A stretch of 7,526 nt of DNA from Armatimonadetes bacterium RBG_19FT_COMBO_69_19 (lineage in GTDB: Bacteria > Sysuimicrobiota > Sysuimicrobiia > Sysuimicrobiales > Kaftiobacteriaceae). The position numbers were made by a program, and so were the translations under genes. This document shows positions 1 through 7,040 of this stretch, piece by piece. Location of the stretch: NCBI GenBank assembly GCA_001768125.1, contig MENB01000070.1, positions 1-7,526 of the forward strand, in the 5' to 3' direction. The notes beneath the pieces are model-generated. The model saw only the letters and a list, made by a program, of their open reading frames with translations. It had not been told where the DNA came from and did no database searches. How positions within the stretch are numbered: position 1 is the stretch's first letter; each line of letters begins with the position of its first letter.

Positions 1-476
1 TCCCGCTCGGGCAGCATCTCCAGGGCCTGCCGCATCTGCACCGCCGTGGCCGCGTCCTCGACCGACAGCAGCGCGGCTTCGGAGGCCGGATCGGCCAGGC
101 GCGCGGCCAGGGAGAGATCGCCGGCCCCTTCCTGCTCGAGCGAGTAGACCTGCTGCCGGTCCCGCCGCAGCGAGTTGAGCACGCGCCCGCGGATGCGGTA
201 GGTCGCGAACGTCGAGAAGCGCACGCCGCGCTCGTAATCGAACCGCTCCACGGCTTCGATCAGGCCGATCGTTCCCTCCTGGATCATGTCCATGAGGAGC
301 GGCGCGGGCGGCCGGACCTGCATCACGACCTTGAAGACCAGCGGCTGGTAGGCCTCGATCAACCGGAGGCGGCTGTCCCCATCCGCGTCATGCCGGTACC
401 GGCGCCAGTGTTCGAGCTCTTCATTCGCCCCGAGGAGGGCAACCTGTTGGAGTTCCTTGAGATACTCGGTGAGCAC
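1..476 (-). CDS. Sigma-70 family RNA polymerase sigma factor, N-terminal 158 residues (3' end cut by window edge)
   Basis: Directs RNA polymerase to a promoter class. Visible in order: a region 1.2-like start (LTEYLKELQQVALL, residues 2-15, followed by ANEELEHWRRY); region 2.1-2.2 with the core-binding signature DMIQEGTIGLIEAVERFD (63-80); region 2.3-2.4, FSTFATYRIRGRVLNSLRR (87-105), which melts and reads the -10 element; a short linker with VYSLEQEG (110-117); and the start of region 4, QALEMLPER (150-158), where the window ends. Only about 45 residues separate region 2.4 from region 4, so the usual helical region 3.1 appears missing, as in SigH- or SigK-like factors. The housekeeping WWIRQAI motif is replaced by TYRIRGRV, so this is an alternative factor. 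The open frame runs back to the tamB stop without any ATG. I chose the GTG at 474-476 because GGAG lies 6 nt upstream (483-486) and region 1.2 begins right after it. A TTG at 507-509 is a weaker alternative. Family is confident; the regulon is unknown. Confidence 0.9.
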   Translation of the reverse strand, partial: MLTEYLKELQQVALLGANEELEHWRRYRHDADGDSRLRLIEAYQPLVFKVVMQVRPPAPLLMDMIQEGTIGLIEAVERFDYERGVRFSTFATYRIRGRVLNSLRRDRQQVYSLEQEGAGDLSLAARLADPASEAALLSVEDAATAVQMRQALEMLPER

Positions 477-482
477 GCAGCG

Positions 483-486
483 CTCC
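483..486 (-). promoter_or_regulatory. Shine-Dalgarno GGAG of the sigma factor gene
   Basis: GGAG on the minus strand, 6 nt before the GTG at 476-474. It decides the start, because no ATG exists in this frame between the tamB stop and region 2. In the 120 bp between tamB and this start (477-596) I see short GC-rich hairpins, such as GGCAG...CTGCC, but no T-tract terminator and no convincing -10/-35 pair. Confidence 0.5.
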
Positions 487-596
487 GTCGTGATCGTGGG
501 ACCCTTCAAGTACCGGCAGAGAAACTCCTGCCCCTCCCCACTCGTGGGACGGAGCGCCGCAGCGATGTGTTCCCCGCGCGGGCGCGGAAGAAACCG

Positions 597-3500
597 TCAG
601 AAGCGGTAGGTGACGCGGTACAGGAACTCGTAGATGCCGAAGTTGTCCACGGAGAAGGTGAACATCGTGCTCGGGGTGAGGCGGTACTCGAGCGCCCAGA
701 CGGTGCGCCGGGGCACGCCGAACTCCGAGGTCAGCGTCAGATAGAGATCCTTGATGAGCCGGCCGCCGATACGCAGGGTCAGGGGGCGGACGAAGTCGTA
801 CTCGATGGCGAACTCCTCGAAGCCGAACGCCCGGGCCACGGCGCGGCCGAACGACCCGAACAGCGCGTTGCTGAGCTCCGCCCGCAGTACGCTCTCCAGC
901 GACTCGCCGGCCAGCAGCCGGGTCACGCCGACCTGCCGGGCGAGCCCGGCGATGATCTCCTCGCGCGCCAGCGGCGGATCCGAGCTGAGGGCCAGGTTCA
1001 GCGCATCCGGCGTCCCGGTGACGTGGAGGAAGACCCGCACGGTCTCGGTGCGTTCCGGCGCCCCCGCCGCCGGGCGCCGCACGACGTTGATCCGGGTTTC
1101 GGCATTCGCGTCGATGTAGGGCGTGATCCCCCGGAACTCGGTGAACGCCGCCCGGCCCTCGGTCAGGGTGAACGCGTTGTTGAAGGCGACGAACGTGCCT
1201 CGATCCGCGGTGGCCTCGCCGGCCAGGCGCGGCTGGCGCCAGGTCCCGGCCGCGTGCACCGCGCCGTGGATCTGCAGGTGGAGACCGCCCACGTTCACCC
1301 AGAGGGCGTCCCCCGCCACGAGGTCCACGTCCAGGGCCGGGTTCACGCCGGTGCGAGCGGTCCCGCTGCCGTTCCCGTTGCCGAGGCCGTGGGAGAGCGA
1401 CGAGACGAACAGGTCGCCGCGCGAGAACGTCGCCGTTCCGGCGAGCTCTGGCTGCGCGGCCGTCCCGCCGATCCGCAGGCCGGCGTCGACCAGCCCGGTG
1501 TAGAGCTGCGGCATCTCCAGCCGCACGCCCGTGGCGCTCAACTGCAGGGCGAGCCGATCGAGGCGGAAGCTACGGATCCCCACGGTGCCGGAGAGGGAGA
1601 CGTCTCCGCCGCCCATCCGGCCGGTCAGGGTGACCACCCGCAGCGTATCCTCGCTCAGCGCGATCTGCCCGCCGATGCCCTCGAGGGCAGGATCGATCCC
1701 GCGCAGCTTCACCGTGCCGTTCACGGCGGTGAGCGACCCTTCCATGTGCGGGCGGGCGACGGTCCCCGTGACCGTCACCTCCCCGGAGAGCGGGCCTTCC
1801 GCGCGCTCCACGCGGTCCGTGAGGAGGCCGAGCACGCTGAGATCGGAGTCCACCAGCTCGAGGCGGAGGCTCATGGGCCGGGCCTCATCGAAGCGCAGGC
1901 GCGCGGGGTTGAACGGCACCGAACCCGTCAGACGGACCTTGTGCCGGTCCTCCTGCAGCAGCCCGTGCTCGATGTTCAGCTGACCGGTGCGATAAAAGGC
2001 CTGCACGACGAGGCGATCGAACGACGCCGCGCCGATCGAGCCGTCGGCGGCGCTGATCGAGACGCCCACGAGCGGATCGCTCAGCTCGCCGCTGAGCTGC
2101 AGGGTGAAGTCCAGCGTGCCGCCGAGCGGCCGGCGGATGTTGAAGATCGGCCGCAGCAGATCGAGGCTCAGCCCGGTCGCCCCGAATTCCACCTCGCTGG
2201 GCCCCCGCAGGTCGATGCGGCCGGCGCCGACGAGCTCCCCCTGCTCGGGCTCCACGCGCAGCGTGCGCAGGTTGAGGGCCTGGGCCGCGAAATCGGCCCG
2301 CAGGGCCGCCGAGCGGATGACGTGATCGCCCAGCCGGCCGTCGGAGAGGGTGAGGGCCAGTGTTGCCCTCGGGTCGTCGAGACGGCCCGAGGCCACCAGC
2401 GTTCCGTCGAGGGCCCCGCGCAGGGTGAAGGGCGTGTTGACCCGGGCGAGCCCGAGCAGCGTCGCGAGTTCGCCGCCCCGGGAGGTGATCTGGAGATCGA
2501 GGGTCCCCCCGCTTTCCAGCCCCACCGCTCCGGAGAGGATGAAGGCGCCTCCGTCCTGGCGCAGGGCGAGGGGCAGAAGCCGCAGCCGGCCGCGCTCGTA
2601 GCGCACCGCACCTTCCGCGCGCGTGAAGACCTGCCCGTTGAGAACCAGGTCGTTGCTCGTCACCGTCCCCGCGATGAGAGGCGACCGGATGCTGCCGGAG
2701 AGGGTGCCCGTGAGGTCGACATGTCCCTGGGCCTGCAGGGCGTCGATGCGCAGCGCCGCGACGTCGCGGAGATCCAGATGGGAGGCCGAGAACGTGATGC
2801 CGAGCGCGCCGCTGCGCGCCACCGTCCCCTGCGCCTCGATGGTCGAGGAGCTTGTCTGCGCGCTGAGCCGCTCCAGCTGAAGTTCCGAGCCCGTCCACCG
2901 GAAGGCGGCATCCGCGCGATCCACCCGCTGGCCTTCGATGTGGCCGGCCCGAAGCTCGATCGTCCCGTCCGCGTGCGGGGTTCTCAGGGAACCCCCGAGG
3001 TGGACCGTGCCCTGCACCGTCCCGCCTACGCGCACGGGGATATCGACGATCTCGAGCAGCCGTTGAGCCGCGACATCGCTGGCCTCGACGGTGAGATTGA
3101 CACGGCCCGGGTCGGTCCACTGGAGATCCCCCGACGCGACGAACCGCCCTGCCCCGTCGAAGAGCACCATCCCCGGCGTGCTGAACCCCGCCGTGGTCAG
3201 CCGGATCGGGCCGCGCGCGTCGTCAAAGGGGAACGGGCCCAGTTGCCCGTCCCGGGCGCGCACCGCGGCGACCAGCGCGGGTGCCTCCAGCGAGCCCTCG
3301 ACACGGCCCGCCACGTCCGCGGTCCCGGCCAGCCACCGCCGCAAGCCGAAGCGATCGGCAATCGTGCCGAGGTTCACGTCCAGACCGGACAGGGCGATGT
3401 CGAGCCCCCCTGAGCGGCTGACCGTGCCGGCGGCGGCAAGCTTCGTCGGGCCGCTGCGCGCATCGAGCCGCTCCACGTCCAGCTGCCCGTGGTCGTAGCC

Positions 3501-5024
3501 CACGATGGCGTCGAGCCGGTCGAACGCGACGCCGAGCGCCCGGCCGGGTCCCGCCACGACCCGCCCCTGGGCCAGGATCCCATCGGAATCTCCCGCCACG
3601 GCCAGCACGCCGCTGGCGCGGCCACGGAGAGTGGGATCGAAGCGCAGCCCCACGCCGGACAGCGCGCTCGCCTCGATCGATTGTGCGTCGGCCAGCACGA
3701 AGAACCGCCCCTCGCCGAAGTTCAGCCGCGCGTGTCCCTGCACGCGGCCGCCGCCCGCGGCGGCCGCGACATCGTCGAAGACGAGCAGCCCTCCATAATA
3801 GGAGAACCGGCCCGACGCATTCGCGAAGCTCTGGCGATTGATCGTGCCCGAGGCCTGAACGATTTCTCCTTCCAGACGCGGCGAACCGAATGGCCCGACG
3901 ATGCGCGCGTCGCCCCCGGCGCGTCCGGCCAGGCGGACCCGGGCGTGCGGGAAGAGCAGCGTCTGCAGGGTGCGCAGGTCGAGCGCGTCCGAGCGCAGCG
4001 CGAGGTCGAGATAGACTCCGGCGTGGTGTGAGATGCTGCCGCGGACCCAGACCGGTGAGGCATCGACCGCCATCGTGAGCCCCGCGGTGGCCACCCCGAG
4101 GTTGTCGACGGCGAGCGGGCCGTCGATGTCGGAGAGCAGGGTCTTCTGCGGAAGGAGGAGAGCCTTGCCGTCCCGCATCCGCAGCGTCCCCCGGTAGTCG
4201 AGGGCGATGGCCGTCTTCCAGCGCGCCGCGAGGAGGTGGAACGTGCCGTCGAACGTCCCCCCGCTCCACTCCAGCCAGGGCAAACGCACGATGTACGGAC
4301 CCCAGAAGTCGACCGATCCGCCGCGGGTGGTGAGGTCCAGGTCGAAGGTCGACTCCCCGAGCGAGGCCTTACCGGTCACGCGGGCGATGGCCGGGGTACG
4401 GCCGTCGGTGTTCACCAGGTCGAGCACGACGCCGACCGATGGCGAGCTGCGGAAGTCGAGCGTTCCGGTGATCCGGTCGAAGTGCGCGGCGAACGGCGAC
4501 GGCGGCCGTGGGCCGGCCCGCTGCGGCACGCGCAGGGCGTCGGAGAAGACGACGGACCCCTCCGCGATCTCGACCTGGCCGCGAAACGCCACGGGGCCTC
4601 CCGCATCGCGCTGGCGGGAGAGCAGGTCGGCGTAGTTCCACTGACCGTCGGCGTCGCGGGCCAGGATCAGCAGCGGACGCTCGAGGACGACGCGGGTGAT
4701 GCTGCCGGCGATGCCCCGCCGCCGGGCAAGATCGCGGACGAGCCGGCCGCTAGCGAAGTAGACGGTGACGCGCGGGGCGGCGAAGAGCGGCCCCGCCACT
4801 TGCGGGGGACTGCCGATGCGCACGCCGGAGAGGACGACGCCGCGGAAGGGATCCCCGGCGATGGCGTCGACCTGCACCTCGCGGCCCAGCGTCCGTGTCG
4901 CCTCGTCCACCACGCGGGCGCGGGTAGACTCCAGCAGGGCTCCGGTCCCGGTCAGCCATTGGAGCGCGGCGGCCAGCGCGACCACGAGCACAGCGACGGC
5001 GATGCCGATGTACGCTCTGCGCAT
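597..5024 (-). CDS. tamB: TamB/AsmA-like translocation and assembly (lipid-bridge) protein, 1475 aa
   Basis: Proteins of this family are anchored in the inner membrane and span the periplasm as a long hydrophobic beta groove. They are linked to outer-membrane protein assembly (with the Omp85 protein TamA) and to phospholipid transport. Residues 5-24 form a single hydrophobic signal-anchor. An AsmA-like N-terminal part follows (about 40-210, including LERPLLILARDADGQWNYADLL-type sequence near 114-135). Residues 370-1270 hold repeated units of the form G-x-L-x-x-x-G-S/T-x-x-x-P-x-x-x-G spaced near 100 residues. A GNGNGSG linker lies at 1215-1221. The TamB C-terminal (DUF490-type) domain covers about 1224-1475, with the family hallmark LALSSDPPLAREEIIAGL near 1344. 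The protein ends in aromatic-rich strands, last residues YRVTYRF, and I found no cysteine. The ATG is the only possible start, since an in-frame TAG lies at 5043-5045. E. coli TamB is 1259 aa, so this one is somewhat longer. No TamA-like gene is in the window. Confidence 0.92.
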   Translation of the reverse strand: MRRAYIGIAVAVLVVALAAALQWLTGTGALLESTRARVVDEATRTLGREVQVDAIAGDPFRGVVLSGVRIGSPPQVAGPLFAAPRVTVYFASGRLVRDLARRRGIAGSITRVVLERPLLILARDADGQWNYADLLSRQRDAGGPVAFRGQVEIAEGSVVFSDALRVPQRAGPRPPSPFAAHFDRITGTLDFRSSPSVGVVLDLVNTDGRTPAIARVTGKASLGESTFDLDLTTRGGSVDFWGPYIVRLPWLEWSGGTFDGTFHLLAARWKTAIALDYRGTLRMRDGKALLLPQKTLLSDIDGPLAVDNLGVATAGLTMAVDASPVWVRGSISHHAGVYLDLALRSDALDLRTLQTLLFPHARVRLAGRAGGDARIVGPFGSPRLEGEIVQASGTINRQSFANASGRFSYYGGLLVFDDVAAAAGGGRVQGHARLNFGEGRFFVLADAQSIEASALSGVGLRFDPTLRGRASGVLAVAGDSDGILAQGRVVAGPGRALGVAFDRLDAIVGYDHGQLDVERLDARSGPTKLAAAGTVSRSGGLDIALSGLDVNLGTIADRFGLRRWLAGTADVAGRVEGSLEAPALVAAVRARDGQLGPFPFDDARGPIRLTTAGFSTPGMVLFDGAGRFVASGDLQWTDPGRVNLTVEASDVAAQRLLEIVDIPVRVGGTVQGTVHLGGSLRTPHADGTIELRAGHIEGQRVDRADAAFRWTGSELQLERLSAQTSSSTIEAQGTVARSGALGITFSASHLDLRDVAALRIDALQAQGHVDLTGTLSGSIRSPLIAGTVTSNDLVLNGQVFTRAEGAVRYERGRLRLLPLALRQDGGAFILSGAVGLESGGTLDLQITSRGGELATLLGLARVNTPFTLRGALDGTLVASGRLDDPRATLALTLSDGRLGDHVIRSAALRADFAAQALNLRTLRVEPEQGELVGAGRIDLRGPSEVEFGATGLSLDLLRPIFNIRRPLGGTLDFTLQLSGELSDPLVGVSISAADGSIGAASFDRLVVQAFYRTGQLNIEHGLLQEDRHKVRLTGSVPFNPARLRFDEARPMSLRLELVDSDLSVLGLLTDRVERAEGPLSGEVTVTGTVARPHMEGSLTAVNGTVKLRGIDPALEGIGGQIALSEDTLRVVTLTGRMGGGDVSLSGTVGIRSFRLDRLALQLSATGVRLEMPQLYTGLVDAGLRIGGTAAQPELAGTATFSRGDLFVSSLSHGLGNGNGSGTARTGVNPALDVDLVAGDALWVNVGGLHLQIHGAVHAAGTWRQPRLAGEATADRGTFVAFNNAFTLTEGRAAFTEFRGITPYIDANAETRINVVRRPAAGAPERTETVRVFLHVTGTPDALNLALSSDPPLAREEIIAGLARQVGVTRLLAGESLESVLRAELSNALFGSFGRAVARAFGFEEFAIEYDFVRPLTLRIGGRLIKDLYLTLTSEFGVPRRTVWALEYRLTPSTMFTFSVDNFGIYEFLYRVTYRF

Positions 5025-5036
5025 CCGTCCACCCGA

Positions 5037-5044
5037 CCCCTCCT
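5037..5044 (-). promoter_or_regulatory. Shine-Dalgarno AGGAGGGG upstream of tamB
   Basis: A strong purine-rich AGGAGGGG lies 12 nt before the ATG at 5024. This spacing is longer than ideal. GGGTGG, closer to the ATG, may contribute. The 55 bp between the S55 gene stop (5080) and this start shows no terminator, which supports co-transcription of the two genes. Confidence 0.5.
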
Positions 5045-5079
5045 ACCTCATTCCCGCAAACCCGCGCGGTTGGACCTCG

Positions 5080-6885
5080 CTAGCGGACCAGGATCGGGAT
5101 CTGGGTCTCTCCTTGAATCACCCAGTCGGTGCGGATGATCCGGCCGGCGAAGACGTCGAACTTCAGGAACTCCGCGCCATCGCTGGGCAGCCCGAAGGGC
5201 ACCACGCGGATGAGGACGTCGGTGTTCTTGCCGAAGTCCTCGAACAGCGTAATCGCGTCCTCCAGCGCGTCAACCGGGCTCGGCGAGGGCTCACGCAGGA
5301 GGAACTGCAAGACGCGCTCCTCCAACGGGAACTCCACGGTAATCTGCGGTCCCGCCGAGCCGACGACGAGCACCGCCGGCCCCCGCGGGAAGTTCCGCGG
5401 CACGGCCACATCGATCACCCGGGAGTTCACGACCTCCTCCTGGAACGGCCGCACGTTCAATCGCACCCGCAGGGTCTCGCCGGCCGCCACTTCGCGGCGC
5501 TCCACCTGCGCATCCACCAGCGCCGCGGTCTGGCGCTTTGTCGTCAGGGTGATGTCCACGCTGACGTCGATCGGGTCGATCTGCGCCAGGTCGTTGTAGA
5601 GGAGGAAGTTCAGGGCCTCCGGCAGCTCCAGCAGCGAGGCCAGCGCGATGTCCCGGCTGTTGTAGAAGAGGTTCGTGCGGGTGATGACCCGCGGCAGCCC
5701 CTTCCCGCGAAGGTTGATCGTCACCGTGGCCGTCCCACCGCCGAGGACGGCGTCGCGCGAGCGGTCGATCGCCGTGAGCGCCATCGCCGTGGCGAAGATC
5801 TTGGCCAGGTCGGCGCGCCGGACGACCTGCGTCCCCTTCTCGACATGCGTGCCGGTGTCCTTATCGGTGACGGAAACGCGCACCGCGAACATCCGGGGCA
5901 TCTGCCCCAGCACCCCGCGGATGGCGGGGCCGCGGTCCTGGTCGATCTTGCCGATCATCTCGCCCAGGTTGCCTTCCTTGAAGGGCCGCTCCAGGGTGCG
6001 GACGACGGTGACGATGTCAGAGGTCGTGAGGACGTACTCCACCTCGCCGAGGTTCTCCCAGGGATGGCCGCAGATCAGCAGCTTGTTCCCGACGCGCAGC
6101 GTCGCCGTGCAGATGCCGCCGAAGCTGAGGTCTCCCTTCGCCTGCAGCACCCCGACGGAGCTGCCGTGCGTGATCGCCGCCGCCTTGAAGGCGGTGGGCT
6201 CGGCCTCGCTCTGGAACAGCGGCTGCTTCAAGCCCAGCGCGCGCTCCACCAGCCGGAACGCCCGCGGGGACAACCCGGACACGGTCGTGGGGAAGCTGGC
6301 CGGCACGAAGGCGCTCACGCCGGAGAGCGCGGCCTCGATCTGTTCCGCCTGCGGGACATCCTGCGCGATGACGACGCGGTCCACGAGGCGCTCCCCGATG
6401 CGCAGCGGCCGCTCGGCGCGGAAGGTCCGCGGCCACGCGGACGACGGCGCGCCGGAGGGCAGGTCGAGGACGCGGAGCATCTCTTCGATCGGTGTGGCAA
6501 GGGCGAGGTCACGCTTGTCGGGTTGGAACAGATAGCCGGCGCTGAGCGCGCCGATCAGCTTCCCGTTGATGTACAGCGGGCTGCCGCTCATGCCGGCGGC
6601 GGTGCCGCCCGAGCGCTCCGCGACGGGACCCGCGATGCGGAACAGGATGAGGTGGCGGACCGGGATGATGCCGCCGCCGCCCCGCAGCGTGCCGATGATC
6701 TCGATGTCGAACTGCTCGATCTGCTGGCCGCGGATGACCGTGCGGCCGACGCCGCGCATCCCCGGCTTGATCTCGCTGATCCCCATGATCGGCGGGATCC
6801 CCGCACGAGCTGCTGTCTGCGCCCAGCCGATCGCGGGCACCCCCAGCGCCGCGATCAACACCACGATAGCCACGATCCGTGCCAC
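5080..6885 (-). CDS. Exported SpoIVB-type (peptidase S55) domain protein with rearranged domain order, 601 aa
   Basis: Likely a periplasmic serine peptidase of the SpoIVB (S55) family. Numbering is from the GTG start. Residues 2-23 form a signal peptide or anchor (ARIVAIVVLIAALGVPAIGWA). The nucleophile motif GMSGSP is at 98-103 (Ser100), within FDIEII (59-64)...GMSGSPLYINGKLIGALS...TPIEEML (to 137). The candidate histidine is in CGHPW (272-276, His274), followed by GNLGEMIGKIDQDRGPAIRG (305-324). In Bacillus SpoIVB, as I recall it, the His half precedes the Ser half; here it follows. Residues from about 360 to 601 are beta-rich, with an Ig-like stretch near 465-510 and no motif I can name. 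I chose GTG at 6883-6885 because AGGGGAGG lies 7 nt upstream and the signal peptide begins there. ATGs at 6924 and 6918 add 13 or 11 residues but have no ribosome site. It is 55 bp upstream of tamB and probably shares its transcript. No separate PDZ domain is evident. Family is confident; active proteolysis and substrate are not shown. Confidence 0.88.
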   Translation of the reverse strand: MARIVAIVVLIAALGVPAIGWAQTAARAGIPPIMGISEIKPGMRGVGRTVIRGQQIEQFDIEIIGTLRGGGGIIPVRHLILFRIAGPVAERSGGTAAGMSGSPLYINGKLIGALSAGYLFQPDKRDLALATPIEEMLRVLDLPSGAPSSAWPRTFRAERPLRIGERLVDRVVIAQDVPQAEQIEAALSGVSAFVPASFPTTVSGLSPRAFRLVERALGLKQPLFQSEAEPTAFKAAAITHGSSVGVLQAKGDLSFGGICTATLRVGNKLLICGHPWENLGEVEYVLTTSDIVTVVRTLERPFKEGNLGEMIGKIDQDRGPAIRGVLGQMPRMFAVRVSVTDKDTGTHVEKGTQVVRRADLAKIFATAMALTAIDRSRDAVLGGGTATVTINLRGKGLPRVITRTNLFYNSRDIALASLLELPEALNFLLYNDLAQIDPIDVSVDITLTTKRQTAALVDAQVERREVAAGETLRVRLNVRPFQEEVVNSRVIDVAVPRNFPRGPAVLVVGSAGPQITVEFPLEERVLQFLLREPSPSPVDALEDAITLFEDFGKNTDVLIRVVPFGLPSDGAEFLKFDVFAGRIIRTDWVIQGETQIPILVR

Positions 6886-6892
6886 GACCCTG

Positions 6893-6900
6893 CCTCCCCT
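6893..6900 (-). promoter_or_regulatory. Shine-Dalgarno AGGGGAGG that sets the GTG start of the S55 gene
   Basis: AGGGGAGG lies 7 nt before GTG 6885-6883. The longer open frame from ATG 6924 has only GCGCGAA in front of it, so the GTG start is preferred. It also yields a compact, typical signal peptide. Confidence 0.75.
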
Positions 6901-6907
6901 CGCCTCG

Positions 6908-6938
6908 ATGCCAGGCATGTGCATTTCGCGCCGGCGCG
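6908..6938. repeat. Two short dyads in the 5' region of the S55 gene
   Basis: ATGCCAGGCAT (6908-6918) is a 5+1+5 inverted repeat. CGCGCCGGCGCG (6927-6938) is a perfect 12-bp palindrome flanked by ATTT on one side and, four bases further out, AAAT on the other. They lie between the terminator and the S55 ribosome site, where a promoter or operator would be expected. In GC-rich DNA such palindromes arise often by chance, so a regulatory role is only a possibility. Confidence 0.3.
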
Positions 6939-6971
6939 CGGCAAATCCCCCACAGGCCCGCTCGCCGCAAC

Positions 6972-7002
6972 AAAAAAAGAAACGACCGGGGGCTCCCCCC
7001 GG
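6972..7002 (-). terminator. Rho-independent terminator after the lipoyl-like gene
   Basis: On the minus strand, CCGGGGG-GAG-CCCCCGG (7002-6986) forms a perfect 7-bp GC stem with a 3-nt loop. It is followed by TCGTTTC and then seven consecutive T (6978-6972). It sits 38 nt after the stop of the small gene at 7041. The A/T run is the most conspicuous AT-rich stretch in the window. It should end transcripts coming from the wecB and lipoyl-like genes and separate them from the S55-tamB pair. Confidence 0.88.
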
Positions 7003-7040
7003 CGCCCGTCACCCCGCGCGCCGTGCGTCCGCTGTTCCTG

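Noticed and set aside
477..596. Possible terminator or promoter between tamB and the sigma gene
   Set aside because: Short hairpins are present (CCCAC/GTGGG at 537-548 with a 2-nt loop, and GGCAG/CTGCC near 514-531), but none is followed by a T-run. No -10 box is convincing.
1885..3120. A 411-residue minus-strand frame inside tamB
   Set aside because: It is out of frame with the TamB coding sequence, rich in R/G/P/A, and has no domain. The TamB frame is continuous with its repeats throughout, so there is no frameshift to explain.
390..3413. A 1007-residue open frame on the plus strand opposite tamB
   Set aside because: It is codon-aligned antisense to tamB and the sigma gene. Stops there would need sense TTA, CTA or TCA codons, which this GC-rich genome seldom uses. 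The translation is a compositionally biased R/E/H/P/G-rich sequence with no recognisable domain, while the minus strand encodes clear families.
5025..5079. Possible terminator between the S55 gene and tamB
   Set aside because: Only a 4-bp AACC/GGTT pairing is visible, with no T-tract, so the interval reads as an intra-operon gap with a ribosome site.
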